In this document: piece by piece, positions 8,323-16,872 of the stretch
Layout of the letters: the number at the start of each line of letters is the position of its first letter
Numbering within the stretch: position 1 is the first letter of the stretch
From: Streptomyces sp. TLI_105
Lineage (GTDB): Bacteria > Actinomycetota > Actinomycetes > Streptomycetales > Streptomycetaceae
Length of the DNA stretch: 64,000 bases
NCBI RefSeq assembly: GCF_900105415.1
Contig: NZ_FNSM01000001.1
Span: forward strand, 3,510,501-3,574,500
Direction of reading: 5' to 3'
The notes under the pieces: model-generated
Seen by the model: the letters and a program-made list of their open reading frames with translations, nothing else
Databases searched by the model: none
What the model was told of the DNA's origin: nothing
Program-made: the position numbers and the translations under genes

Positions 8323-9512
8323 CAGACGATGCCCAGGTCCAGCATGCGGATGGCGTTGCCGCGCATGAGTTTGTAGACCGTCTCGTCGTCGAGGCCCCGG
8401 ACGTGGTCGAGGGCGACCTCCTTGGTGCGCGGGAAGGTCGAGTCGACGTGCGGGTAGTCGGTCTCGAAGGTGGCGTTGTCCCTGCCCACCACGTCGAGCG
8501 AGGCGATGCCGTGCTTGTCGCGGAAGAAGCAGCAGAAGATCTGCCGGTAGTAGTACGTGGAGGGCGGCTCGGGGACGATGTCGCGGACACCGCCCCAGGC
8601 GCGGTGCTCCTCCCAGACGTCGTCGGCGCGTTCGAGGGCGTACGGGATCCAGCCCATCTGGCCTTCGCTGTAGGCGAGCTTGAGCCGGGGGAACTTGACG
8701 AGGACGCCGCTGAAGAGGAAGTCCATCATCGAGGCCATCGCGTTGTTGAAGCTCAGGCTGGCCTGGACGGCGGGCGGGGCGTCGGGGGACGCGGCCGGCA
8801 TTTGGCTACTGGATCCAATATGCATGTTCACCACCGTCCCGGTCTCCTGGCAGACGGCGAAGAACGGGTCCCAATAGCCGGAGTGGATCGACGGCAGGCC
8901 GAGGTGGGTGGGGATCTCGGAGAAGGTGACGGCCTTGACCCCCCGGGCGGCGTTGCGCCGGATCTCGGCCACGGCCAGATCGATGTCCCACAGGGGGATG
9001 ATGCACAACGGAATCAGCCGTCCGCCGCTGTCCCCGCACCACTCCTCGACCATCCAGTCGTTGTAGGCGCGGACACAAGCGACCGCCACTTCCTTGTCCT
9101 GGGCCTCGGCGAAGGTCTGGCCGCAGAAGCGGGGGAAGGTGGGGAAGCAGAGGGAGGCCTCGACGTGGTTGAGGTCCATGTCCTTCAGGCGGGCGGCGGG
9201 GTCCCAGCAGCCCCGCCGCATCTCCTCGCGGGTGATGCCCTCCAGGGTCATGTCGTCGCGGTCGAAGCCGACGGCGGCGATGTTGCGCTTGTACGGGAAC
9301 TTGAGGTCCTCGTAGATCCACCAGTCGGTGGGCGGGCCCTCGGGGTCCATCGTGATCTGGTACTTGCCGGCGACGTAGGCGAGCTCGCCGATGCCGGCCG
9401 TGAGGGGGCGGGGCCCGCGGTCGCGGTACTTCTTCGGGAGCCAGGTCTCGAAGAGGTGGGCGGGCTCGATCACGTGGTCGTCGACGCTGATGATGCGGGG
9501 CAGTTCCGTCAT
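8322..9512 (-). CDS. amidohydrolase-family protein
   Basis: A 396-residue metal-dependent hydrolase of the amidohydrolase 2 type (ACMS decarboxylase-like). It opens with IISVDDHVIEPAHLF (metal-binding DxH), and has VNMHIGSS and an EGQMGWIPYALERAD helix near residue 285, with FETDYPHVDSTFP near the end; these are typical of the group found in steroid and fatty acid catabolic clusters. The ATG at 9512 has GGGAGAGG just upstream. The frame stays open for 29 more codons upstream, but that stretch is a 24-bp repeat array, so I chose 9512. First gene of the three-gene operon. Confidence 0.9.
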   Translation of the reverse strand: MTELPRIISVDDHVIEPAHLFETWLPKKYRDRGPRPLTAGIGELAYVAGKYQITMDPEGPPTDWWIYEDLKFPYKRNIAAVGFDRDDMTLEGITREEMRRGCWDPAARLKDMDLNHVEASLCFPTFPRFCGQTFAEAQDKEVAVACVRAYNDWMVEEWCGDSGGRLIPLCIIPLWDIDLAVAEIRRNAARGVKAVTFSEIPTHLGLPSIHSGYWDPFFAVCQETGTVVNMHIGSSSQMPAASPDAPPAVQASLSFNNAMASMMDFLFSGVLVKFPRLKLAYSEGQMGWIPYALERADDVWEEHRAWGGVRDIVPEPPSTYYYRQIFCCFFRDKHGIASLDVVGRDNATFETDYPHVDSTFPRTKEVALDHVRGLDDETVYKLMRGNAIRMLDLGIV

Positions 9513-9523
9513 GGACCCTCTCC

Positions 9524-9598
9524 CGGATTCGGCGGACCGCTTCCGGCCCGGTTCGACGGACCGCTTCCGGTCCGATTCCGCGGACCGTTCCCGGTCCA
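9524..9598. repeat. 24-bp tandem repeat upstream of the amidohydrolase
   Basis: Three imperfect copies built on ggaccgcttccggtccgatt lie between the amidohydrolase start and its putative operator. The amidohydrolase frame reads through them without a stop (Arg/Ser-rich), so they could be a 5' leader or an N-terminal extension. The ribosome site at 9512 favours a leader. Confidence 0.75.
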
Positions 9599-9600
9599 TT

Positions 9601-9703
9601 TCTGATGACCCGTCAGATCTGTCGGCATCAGGCTAGCCCCGCACCCCTGGACCGACAAGCGCCGGACCTCTACGCTCGCCGCACCATCTGACGGAACGTC
9701 AGC
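9601..9703. promoter_or_regulatory. two further TCTGACGG-type palindromes
   Basis: TCTGATGACCCGTCAGA occupies 9601-9617 and TCTGACGGAACGTCAGC occupies 9687-9703; the latter contains perfect CTGACG/CGTCAG arms. They lie between the divergent amidohydrolase and acyl-CoA ligase genes, matching the pair at 4306-4356. One regulator for all four promoters is likely; it is not in this window as far as I can tell. Confidence 0.6.
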
Positions 9704-9718
9704 CAAGAGGAGTACGGG

Positions 9719-11248
9719 ATGAATGAGACCGCACACTCGCTCGGCGAGTCCCGCACGCTCTGGGAGCTCGTCGAACGCCGCGCCGCCCTCACCCCCGACC
9801 GGCCCGTCCTCCTCCAGGACGACCGCGTCCTCACCTTCGGCGGCCTCCGCGAGCGCGCCGAGCGCTGCGCCGCCGGCCTGTACGGGAGGGGCGTGCGCCC
9901 CGGCACGGTCGTCGCCTGGCAGCTGCCCACCCGCATCGAGACCGCCGTGCTCTCCTTCGCGCTCGCCCGCATCGGCGCCGTGCAGTCCCCGGTGATCCCC
10001 TTCTACCGGGACAAGGAGGTCGGCTTCGCGCTGCGCGAGTCGAAGGCCGAGTTCTTCGCGGTCCCCGGAATCTGGCGCGGATTCGACCATGCGGAGATGG
10101 CGAGGAGGCTCGGCGCGCGCGGGATCTTCGAGGCGTACTCCCCGGAGAGCCTGCCCGACGGCGACCCGGCCGTCCTGCCCCCGCCGCCCGCCTCCGGCAC
10201 CGACGTCCGCTGGATCTACTGGACCTCCGGCACCACCTCGGACCCCAAGGGCGTCCTGCACACCGACCGCTCACTGCTCGCCGGCGGGTCCTGCCTCGCC
10301 CACGCCCTCCGGCTGACGGCCGAGGACGTCGGCTCGATGGCCTTCCCGTACGCGCACATCGCCGGGCCCGACTACACGGTGATGCTCCTGCTGTACGGCT
10401 TCCCGGCCGTGATGTTCGAACAGTTCGCGCTGCCGGAGGCCCTCGACGCGTACAACCGGCACGGCGTGACCGTCGCCGGCGGCTCCACCGCCTTCTACTC
10501 GATGTTCCTCGCCGAGCAGCGCAAACAGCCCGGGAAGCCCGTCATCCCCACCCTCCGCCTGCTCGCGGGCGGCGGCGCGCCCAAGCCGCCCGAGATCTAC
10601 CACGCGGTACGGAAGGAGCTGGGCTGCCGGCTCACCCACGGGTACGGCATGACCGAGGTCCCCATGATCACGATGGGCGCCCCCGACGACACCGACGAGA
10701 ACCTCGCCACGACCGAGGGCCGTCCGCCCGCCGGCATGGAGGTCCGGATCACCGACGACGGCGAGGTCCGGCTCCGCGGCGAGGCCGTCTGCCAGGGCTA
10801 TCTCGACCCGGCGCAGACGGCCGCCGCCTTCGACGAGGACGGCTTCCTCATCACCGGCGACGTGGGGCACCTCACGCCCACCGGCCACCTGGTGCTCACG
10901 GGCCGGGTCAAGGACATCATCATCCGCAAGGGAGAGAACATCTCGGCCAAGGAGATCGAGGACCTCCTCCACCGGCACCCGGACGTGGGCGACGCCGCCG
11001 TCATAGGCCTCCCGGACGCCGAGCGCGGCGAACGCGTCTGCGCCGTCGTCGAACAGCCCCCCGGCGCCGCCCCGCTCGGCCTTCCGCAGGTCACGGCCTT
11101 CCTGCGGGAGGCCGGACTCTCCGTCCACAAGCTGCCGGAACAGCTGGAGGTGGTGGACGCGCTCCCCCGCAACGAGACCCTGCGCAAAGTGCTGAAGTAC
11201 AAGCTCAGGGAGCGCTTCGGCGCGGCATCGGCACCGACGCCCCGGTGA
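9719..11248 (+). CDS. acyl-CoA synthetase (AMP-forming)
   Basis: A 509-residue ANL-family ligase that activates a carboxylic acid as acyl-AMP and then acyl-CoA. Motifs are WTSGTTSDPKGVLHT (P-loop), YGMTEVPM (A5), GFLITGDVGHL (A7) and GRVKDIIIRKGENISAKEIE (A8). The catalytic Lys region of the C-terminal lobe is LPRNETLRKVLKYKLRE. It resembles cyclohexanecarboxylate- and medium-chain-type ligases more than long-chain FadD. AAGAGGAGTACGGG precedes the ATG. It is divergent from the amidohydrolase with the shared palindromes between, and would feed the neighbouring dehydrogenases. Confidence 0.92.
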   Translation: MNETAHSLGESRTLWELVERRAALTPDRPVLLQDDRVLTFGGLRERAERCAAGLYGRGVRPGTVVAWQLPTRIETAVLSFALARIGAVQSPVIPFYRDKEVGFALRESKAEFFAVPGIWRGFDHAEMARRLGARGIFEAYSPESLPDGDPAVLPPPPASGTDVRWIYWTSGTTSDPKGVLHTDRSLLAGGSCLAHALRLTAEDVGSMAFPYAHIAGPDYTVMLLLYGFPAVMFEQFALPEALDAYNRHGVTVAGGSTAFYSMFLAEQRKQPGKPVIPTLRLLAGGGAPKPPEIYHAVRKELGCRLTHGYGMTEVPMITMGAPDDTDENLATTEGRPPAGMEVRITDDGEVRLRGEAVCQGYLDPAQTAAAFDEDGFLITGDVGHLTPTGHLVLTGRVKDIIIRKGENISAKEIEDLLHRHPDVGDAAVIGLPDAERGERVCAVVEQPPGAAPLGLPQVTAFLREAGLSVHKLPEQLEVVDALPRNETLRKVLKYKLRERFGAASAPTPR

Positions 11249-11594
11249 GCGCCTCCCCCATGTCCTCGTACACGTCGAAGAGACGGCGGACGCCGAGCGC
11301 GGTGAGCACCCGGGCGACGTGACCGTTCTCGTCCCCGCGTTCCTCGGGAAGGATCAGGCGGAGCCTGCCGCCGCAGGAGCGGAGCAGGCGGCGGGACGCG
11401 ATCAGCACGCCGACGCCGCTGGAATCGCAGAACCGCACGGCGGACAGGTCGATGACCAGGTCGTGCCGGCCGCCCGCGACGGCGTCGTGGACGCGGCGGC
11501 GTATCCGGGGGGAGGTGACCAGGTCCAGTTCCCCCCGGACGCTGAAAACCGTCCAGGAGCCGTTCTCGTCCTCGTCGACCTCGATCGTCGTCAC
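11205..11594 (-). CDS. STAS-domain anti-sigma factor antagonist
   Basis: A 129-residue STAS protein of the SpoIIAA/BldG kind. The phosphorylation-loop motif is DLSAVRFCDSSGVGVLIASRR near residue 50, where one Ser of DSSG would be the target of an RsbW-type kinase. The N-terminus (GELDLVTSPRIRR) is the usual first strand-helix. Its 3' end overlaps the convergent ligase gene by 44 bp. The neighbouring sigma/anti-sigma pair at 11754-13600 makes a partner-switching module plausible, but the partner of this protein cannot be assigned from sequence alone. Confidence 0.92.
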   Translation of the reverse strand: MTTIEVDEDENGSWTVFSVRGELDLVTSPRIRRRVHDAVAGGRHDLVIDLSAVRFCDSSGVGVLIASRRLLRSCGGRLRLILPEERGDENGHVARVLTALGVRRLFDVYEDMGEALTGASVPMPRRSAP

Positions 11595-11753
11595 GGACGC
11601 CGCCTGCCCCGCCAGAAACCGCCGAAACCCCCGGTCCCGGGGATGACGCTTTCCTTACCATCCGCATCCGCGTCAAGAGCGCACTTGCGGCAAACAGTCG
11701 TGCGTTGTCGGAGCGGCGCACTACTTTGGAGAAGAACCGGGACGGAGGGCCGC

Positions 11754-12335
11754 ATGGCGATGGACACACCACCGCGCTGGGACCGCAGGATGCAGCAGCG
11801 GCTGGCGCGCGGAGAGGCCGCCGCCCTCGGCGAGTTCTACGACCGGTTCGCCGCCCTCGTGCACAGCCTCGCCCACCGGGTCCTCGACGACGACGCGGCG
11901 GCCGACCAGGTCACCCGCGAGGTCTTCGGCTACATCTGGGAGAACCCCGACTCCTACGACCCGAAGCAGGGCAACATGCGCTCGTGGGTCGCCAAGCTGA
12001 CCCAGCGGCAGGCCGTGCACCGGCTCCGGCAGGCCGAGGCCCTGGCGTACGCGGAGACGGGGGTCGGCTCCGCCGAGGAGCTGGAGCAGAAGGTCCACCG
12101 GGCCACGGTCGCCGCCCGCGCCGACTACATCGTGACCTCCATGCCGGCGCCACTCCGCAAGGCGCTCGAACTGGCGTACTTCCAGCGCCGCGACTACCGC
12201 CAGACCGCCGCCGACCTCGGCGTCACCGAGGACGAGGCCCGCCGGCGCCTCCGGCTGGGACTCCAGCTGCTCTCCTCCGCGCACGCCCGCCCCCTCGAAG
12301 GGTCCTCGCCGCCCGGCTACGGACGGCCGCTGTGA
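11754..12335 (+). CDS. ECF-like RNA polymerase sigma factor
   Basis: A 193-residue sigma-70 family protein with region 2 (LGEFYDRFAALVHSLAHRVL through TREVFGYIWENPDSYDP and GNMRSWVAKLTQRQAVHRLRQ) and region 4 (LRKALELAYFQRRDYRQTAADLGVTEDEARRRLRLGLQLL). The ATG has GGAGGG about five bases upstream. Its TGA overlaps the GTG of the next gene, whose product has an anti-sigma-type zinc motif, so the two are coupled. A STAS gene is divergent upstream. Target promoters are unknown. Confidence 0.9.
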   Translation: MAMDTPPRWDRRMQQRLARGEAAALGEFYDRFAALVHSLAHRVLDDDAAADQVTREVFGYIWENPDSYDPKQGNMRSWVAKLTQRQAVHRLRQAEALAYAETGVGSAEELEQKVHRATVAARADYIVTSMPAPLRKALELAYFQRRDYRQTAADLGVTEDEARRRLRLGLQLLSSAHARPLEGSSPPGYGRPL

Positions 12336-13183
12336 CCGGGGCGGCCGACGACGCGGACGACGTCGCACGCGCCCCCTGGATACCGGGACCGCGCCGTGCG
12401 GCCGACGACCACGCGGACCTGACGACGCGACTGCCGGAGGCTTCAGGCGCGGAGGCGGAAGAAACGGACATGGCGGAAACGGAGGAGCCGGAAGTACCGG
12501 ACCTCAGTCACAACGTGCTCAAGTCCCTCCTCGGGGCCTGGGCGCTTTCGGCGTGCTCCGCCGGCGAGACCAGGGCCGTCGAGAACCACCTCACCGTGTG
12601 CGCCCCCTGCGCCGACGAGGCCCTCCGGCTCCGCGACGCCGTCACGCTCCTCCACGAGGACCGCGACCTGGACCTCGACCCGCTGCTCCGCTCCCGGGTC
12701 CTGGAGAACTGCCTGGGCCGCCGCCCCGCCCGCATCCCCGTCCCCGACTGGGTCACCCCGTACGACGCGGAGACCGCCCGGCTCGACGCGCTCCTGAGGG
12801 ACATCGGCGAGTCCGAATGGCACGCCCCGGTACGGCTCAAGTGGTACGAGGAGGACCGCGTCGTGCGCCGCAAGGCCACCGTCGCGGGGGTCATCGGCCA
12901 CCTCTTCGCCGTGGACGGCCTGGTGACGTCGGCACTGGGGCTGGACGATCCGCTGGGCGCGGGCGTGCCGGAGCTGTCGCCGACGGAACGGACGGAAGCG
13001 TTCTGGGCGTCGCTCGACCGGCCGCCGAACCGGTCCGTCCGGGGGCCGTGGCGTGACCAGTCGCACACGCTGATCCGGACGGTCGCCTTCGCGGGCCGAG
13101 GGGTGGCGGACCTGACCGTCACGTACAAGGACTTCGCCCTCCCGTTGAGGGACTCCCTCCTGGAGCGGGCCTTCGAGTGCTAG
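12332..13183 (+). CDS. zinc-finger anti-sigma / maleylpyruvate-isomerase-like protein, truncated by amber codon
   Basis: GTG start overlapping the sigma factor stop. After an acidic leader comes a zf-HC2-type anti-sigma motif near residue 70 (SACSAGETRAVENHLTVCAPCADE, the H-x3-C-x2-C pattern). A mycothiol-dependent maleylpyruvate isomerase-like (MDMPI) region follows (LLRDIGESEWHAPV). Translation stops at TAG 13181-13183 after 283 residues, but homologous sequence continues in the same frame to 13600. The stop stands where the family has Trp in the sequence W-x-H-A-D-D. The zinc-finger half is complete, so the truncated product might still bind the sigma factor. Confidence 0.8.
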   Translation: MTGAADDADDVARAPWIPGPRRAADDHADLTTRLPEASGAEAEETDMAETEEPEVPDLSHNVLKSLLGAWALSACSAGETRAVENHLTVCAPCADEALRLRDAVTLLHEDRDLDLDPLLRSRVLENCLGRRPARIPVPDWVTPYDAETARLDALLRDIGESEWHAPVRLKWYEEDRVVRRKATVAGVIGHLFAVDGLVTSALGLDDPLGAGVPELSPTERTEAFWASLDRPPNRSVRGPWRDQSHTLIRTVAFAGRGVADLTVTYKDFALPLRDSLLERAFEC

Positions 13184-13600
13184 CTGCACGCGGACGACAT
13201 CGCGACCGCGGTCGCCTACCCGTACGCGCCGCCCAGCGGCCCGCACCTCCACGGCATGATCGACCTCGCGGCCCGGCTGCTCCCCGGCGCCCTCGCCAAC
13301 CGCCGGCGCACCGGCCTGGCCGGCCCCGCCAAGGAGCTCGTCGCGGCGGGCGCGCCGGGCCGCTCGCTCCACCTGGAGGTGGAGGGCGCGGGCGGCGGCC
13401 ACTGGTACATCTCCCTGGACTCCCCCGCGGCGCTCGGCTCGCCGGAGCGGGCGGTGGCGCAGGTGGCGATGGACGGGGTCGAGTTCTGCCAGCTGATGGC
13501 GGGGCACATCACGCCGGAGGAGGCGGCGGCGGGGCAGGACGGCGACCGCGAGGCCATCAGGGACGTCCTCTCGGCGACGGCGTCCTTGAGCCGCCTGTAG
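13184..13600 (+). pseudogene. C-terminal remainder of the MDMPI-like protein after the in-frame amber codon
   Basis: The frame continues without interruption for 138 codons after TAG 13181-13183. It opens with LHADDIATAVAYPYAPPSGP, the conserved metal-site helix of DinB/MDMPI folds, and ends RDVLSATASLSRL. No start codon with a ribosome site precedes it; the ATG at 13256 is already inside the domain. Possibilities are a recent nonsense mutation (TGG to TAG), a sequencing error, or stop-codon readthrough. Codon use is as good as in the upstream part, which argues that decay is recent if it is real. Confidence 0.75.
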
Positions 13601-14025
13601 CCCGGCGCCGGTGCCGGTGCCGGGGCGAGCGGGCCGCGCCTGGGGCCCGCCGTGCGGGGCCGCGCCCGGCGGGGCGGCGCCCCTGGCCACCCGCCGTGTG
13701 GGCAATCGTCCCGCCGGGGCGAGGGGGTCCCCCTGCTCGAGCGAAGCCGAGAGCTTGGGGGAGGGTGGGCACACGGGACGGCGCCCCTTGCCGGGCCCAG
13801 GCTTCCGCGCCAGGACCCGCACCACGTTGCGCGGCGCACAGGCCGGTGCGGGTCCAGGCGCGGGAGCCTCTGGCGCCGGCAAGGGCGCCGTTCCGTTGTG
13901 CCCACCCGTTCCGCCCCAGCGGAACGCATGCCCACAACGGGGGGGCGCGGGGGCGGGCCCCGCCCCGCAGGCGCGCGCCCACGCGAGGGCGGGGCGCCGG
14001 CCCGGTGGGGCGAGGGTTCGGGGAG
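13601..14025. repeat. gene-free segment of nested inverted repeats
   Basis: A 425-bp segment without a credible gene between the sigma/anti-sigma operon and purU. It contains: at 13723-13764 a repeat starting GGGGGTCCCCCTGCTCGAGC, a type I remember as frequent between Streptomyces genes; 18-bp arms at 13806-13823 and 13845-13862 with 17 of 18 pairs matching around a 21-base loop; and at 13894-13939 the second copy of the CGTTGTGCCCACCCG palindrome. The arms of the middle hairpin are themselves flanked by inverted CGGCGCCCCTTGCCGG-like sequences. Confidence 0.8.
13894..13939. repeat. 46-bp palindromic element, intergenic copy
   Basis: Begins CGTTGTGCCCACCCGTTCCG and ends GCGGAACGCATGCCCACAACG with one base omitted here. 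It differs from the reverse complement of 6674-6718 only in the short centre and one arm base. The terminal CGTTGTG/CACAACG arms and the inner GTTCCGC/GCGGAAC arms pair. Confidence 0.85.
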
Positions 14026-14877
14026 TTACCCGAAGACGACCGTGCGGCGGCCGTTCAGGAGGATGCGGCGTTCCGCGTGCCACTTGACCGCCCGCGCCAG
14101 CGCCTGGCACTCCACGTCCCGCCCGATCGCCACCAGCTGGTCCGGCGTCACCTCGTGGCCGACGCGCTCGACCTCCTGCTCGATGATCGGGCCCTCGTCG
14201 AGGTCGGCCGTCACGTAGTGCGCGGTGGCGCCGATGAGCTTCACGCCGCGGGCGTGCGCCTGGTGGTAGGGCTTGGCGCCCTTGAAGCTGGGGAGGAAGG
14301 AGTGGTGGATGTTGATGATCCGGCCGGAGAGCTGCTTGCACAGGTCGTCCGACAGGACCTGCATGTAGCGGGCCAGGACGACCAGCTCCACGTTCTCGGA
14401 ACGGACGAGGTCCAGGAGTTCCGCTTCCGCCTCCGGCTTGTTCTCCTTCGTCACCGGGATGTGCCGGAACGGGATCCCGTACGAGCCCACCAGCTCCTCG
14501 AAGTCCGTGTGGTTGGAGACGACCGCGACGATCTCCACCGGCAGCGCCCCGATCCGCGACCGGAAGAGCAGGTCGTTCAGGCAGTGGCCGAACTTGGAGA
14601 CCATGAGGACGACCCGCATGGGCTGGTCGGCGCGGTTGATCTGCCAGTCCATGGCGAAGGAGTCGCCGACGGCGGCGAAGCTCGCCCGGAGTTTGTCGAC
14701 CGTCACCGGCGTCTCGGCGGAGAAGTGGACCCGCATGAAGAAGAGACCCGTGTCACGGTCTCCGAACTGCTGGCTGTCCTCGATGTTGCACCCGGTGATG
14801 AAGAGGTAGCTCGACACGGCGTGCACGATGCCCTGCTTGTCGGGGCACGAGAGGGTGAGGACGTACTGGTCGGTCAT
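14026..14877 (-). CDS. purU: formyltetrahydrofolate deformylase
   Basis: A 283-residue PurU that hydrolyses 10-formyl-THF to THF and formate, supplying formate and balancing one-carbon pools. An ACT-like domain comes first (YVLTLSCPDKQGIVHAVSSYL), then the formyltransferase domain with catalytic residues in IINIHHSFLPSFKGAKPYHQAHARGVKLIGATAHYVTADLDEGPII. It ends in the usual KWHAERRILLNGRRTVVF. I chose MTDQYVL (14877) because the extra six codons upstream are not family-like. It stands alone; the next gene upstream on this strand begins 59 bp away. Confidence 0.96.
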   Translation of the reverse strand: MTDQYVLTLSCPDKQGIVHAVSSYLFITGCNIEDSQQFGDRDTGLFFMRVHFSAETPVTVDKLRASFAAVGDSFAMDWQINRADQPMRVVLMVSKFGHCLNDLLFRSRIGALPVEIVAVVSNHTDFEELVGSYGIPFRHIPVTKENKPEAEAELLDLVRSENVELVVLARYMQVLSDDLCKQLSGRIINIHHSFLPSFKGAKPYHQAHARGVKLIGATAHYVTADLDEGPIIEQEVERVGHEVTPDQLVAIGRDVECQALARAVKWHAERRILLNGRRTVVFG

Positions 14878-14936
14878 CCCGTCAGCCTGCCACACGACGC
14901 CCCGCCGGGAGGCGGGCGTCCGTCAGGCGGAACGCC

Positions 14937-15380
14937 TCAGGACCGGGTCATGATACGGAGCACGTCGAGGGAGCGCGGGGGCGTGTCGGGGTCCTCGCCG
15001 TCGGCCTGCGCCATCCGTACGTGTGCCTCGCGGGCGGCGCGTACGGCTTCCGGCCAGCCGGGGTGGGCGATGTACGCGGTGACGGGGGCGTCCGGTCCGA
15101 CCTGGTGCATGATGCGCAGCACCCGGAGGACGGCGACGTCGACGAGGGAGGCCTCGCCGGAGTCCCGGAAGATCGAGCCGACGTACTTCTCGGCGGACCA
15201 GTTGTCGAGCCAGGTGTCCTCGACGAGGCGGTAGACGGCGTCGGTGACGTCGCCGTACCCCTCCTGGCCGGTCAGCCAGGTGGTCTCGTGGAACACGGGG
15301 TCGGAGAGCATGTGCAGCGCCGAGCGCACGTTGCTGCGCCAGCGCCACCACGGCATGTCATTGAGCGGCATGCCGCCCAT
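14937..15380 (-). CDS. SCO4402-family conserved protein
   Basis: A 147-residue protein of a family conserved in Streptomyces (I recall it as SCO4402 family); function unknown. It has no signal peptide or membrane segment. Conserved stretches are MPWWRWRSNVRSALHMLSDP, YGDVTDAVYRLVEDTWLDNWSAEKYVGSIFRDS and LDVLRIMTRS at the C-terminus. Start choice is uncertain: ATG 15380 begins the conserved part, while a GTG at 15452 would add 24 Ser/Arg/Pro-rich residues. Neither has a good ribosome site. Confidence 0.8.
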   Translation of the reverse strand: MGGMPLNDMPWWRWRSNVRSALHMLSDPVFHETTWLTGQEGYGDVTDAVYRLVEDTWLDNWSAEKYVGSIFRDSGEASLVDVAVLRVLRIMHQVGPDAPVTAYIAHPGWPEAVRAAREAHVRMAQADGEDPDTPPRSLDVLRIMTRS

Positions 15381-15591
15381 GGTGGAGGAGCGACGGCCGC
15401 GACGGGAAGAGTTAACCGAACCGGGGACCTGACCGGGGACTGGACTGGACACGTTTCGATCGTACGTTCCCTTGTCCGGTAAGCGGACTCGCCCCCTCCC
15501 CCCTCCGGTCGCCCACCCCCGCAATTCACCTTCACGTCACCCACCGTTGAACCGCGCTCACTCCCGCGTTACCCATGAGGCGGAAATGTGC

Positions 15592-16866
15592 ATGCCCATG
15601 ACCGGTAGGCGACTGACCTCACTCCTCGCGTACGTCACGACCGCGGCGACCGGAGCGTCGCTGCTCACCGGGTGTGGCGTGTTCCCTGGGGCCACGGGGG
15701 GCTCCAGGGAACCCGTCACGGTGATGACCTGGGCTCCCGACCAGACCCGAGCGACCAACATGCCCGGAATGCCCGCCATGGCGCAGACCTACGCCCGGTG
15801 GGTCAACGCCCAGGGCGGCATCGACGGGCACGAACTGCGCGTCCTGACCTGCAACGAGCAGAACACCACCGCGGGCGCCGCCGCCTGCGCCCGCCGGGCC
15901 GTGCGCGAGAACGCGGTCGCCGTCGTCGGCTCGTACAGCCAGAACGGCCGCGCCTTCATGGCCCCGCTGGAAGCCGCCGGCATCCCGTACATCGGCGGCT
16001 ACGGCATCGCGGAGGACGAGTTCACCAGCCCGCTCTCCTACCCCGTCAACGGCGGCGTGGCCTCCCTCGTCGCCGGGCACGGCATGCAGCTCGCCGGCTC
16101 CTGCGACCGGGTCTCCCTCGTCCGCCCCGACACCACCGCGGGGGACAGGCTCCCCGAACTCCTCGACTCCGGCCTGCACAAGGCGAGCCACCGGGGCGCC
16201 GTCGACATCCCGGCCCTGGAGGACGCCGCCGAGTACACCGAGCAGGCGGACCGTGCCCGCAGCCGGGCGGGCGGCGAGAAGGGCTGTGTGACCGCCGTCC
16301 TCGGTGAGCGCACCCAGACCTTCTTCGACTCCTTCCGCCGCCTCCCCGGGCAGCAGGAGGAGAAGCGGGACAAGGACGCCGTCCGGATCTCCTCGGTCCT
16401 CGGCAGCGTCGACCAGCCCGTCATCGACCGCACCGGCGGCCCCCACAGCCCCTTCGAGGGCGCCTTCGTCACCGGCTGGTACCCCGAGGCGGGCGACAAG
16501 AGCTGGGCGCCGATGCGCAAGGTCATCCAGGAGTACGCCTTCGCCGACAACCGGGTCGACCCGGCCGACGCAGGCGTCCAGACCACCTGGATCGCGTACA
16601 CGGTGCTCAAGGAGGTGATCGAGTCCCTCCAGCAGGACAGGATCACGGCCGAGGAGATCAGCCACGCCCTCGACCGGGGCGAGCGGATCGACACCGGCGG
16701 CCTCACCCCCAGCCTGCGCTGGAAGTACGAGGACATGCTCGGCGCCCCCGGCTTCACCCGGATCGTCAACCACGAGGTGACCTTCCAGGTGGTCCGCCAG
16801 GGGCGGCTCGTGGCGCAGAAGCCTGGTTTCGTCGACGTCGGCGAGACCGTCCTCAGCGCCCCGTGA
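15592..16866 (+). CDS. ABC-transporter substrate-binding lipoprotein (branched-chain amino acid type)
   Basis: A 424-residue secreted lipoprotein: basic N-terminus, hydrophobic core and lipobox LLTGC with Cys at about residue 28. The mature part has the type 1 periplasmic-binding fold of Leu/Ile/Val-binding proteins (ARWVNAQGGIDGHELRVL, CARRAVRENAVAVVGSYSQNG, IPYIGGYG). GAGGCGG lies 8 bases before ATG 15592. No permease or ATPase gene adjoins it, so it may be an orphan sensor or scavenging protein. It ends 7 bp from the convergent Pro/Gln-rich gene. Confidence 0.88.
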   Translation: MPMTGRRLTSLLAYVTTAATGASLLTGCGVFPGATGGSREPVTVMTWAPDQTRATNMPGMPAMAQTYARWVNAQGGIDGHELRVLTCNEQNTTAGAAACARRAVRENAVAVVGSYSQNGRAFMAPLEAAGIPYIGGYGIAEDEFTSPLSYPVNGGVASLVAGHGMQLAGSCDRVSLVRPDTTAGDRLPELLDSGLHKASHRGAVDIPALEDAAEYTEQADRARSRAGGEKGCVTAVLGERTQTFFDSFRRLPGQQEEKRDKDAVRISSVLGSVDQPVIDRTGGPHSPFEGAFVTGWYPEAGDKSWAPMRKVIQEYAFADNRVDPADAGVQTTWIAYTVLKEVIESLQQDRITAEEISHALDRGERIDTGGLTPSLRWKYEDMLGAPGFTRIVNHEVTFQVVRQGRLVAQKPGFVDVGETVLSAP

Positions 16867-16872
16867 GCCTGC

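Noticed and set aside
8322..9599. Longer amidohydrolase start at 9599
   Set aside because: The extra 29 residues come from a 24-bp repeat array with the operator at its end, while ATG 9512 has a good ribosome site.
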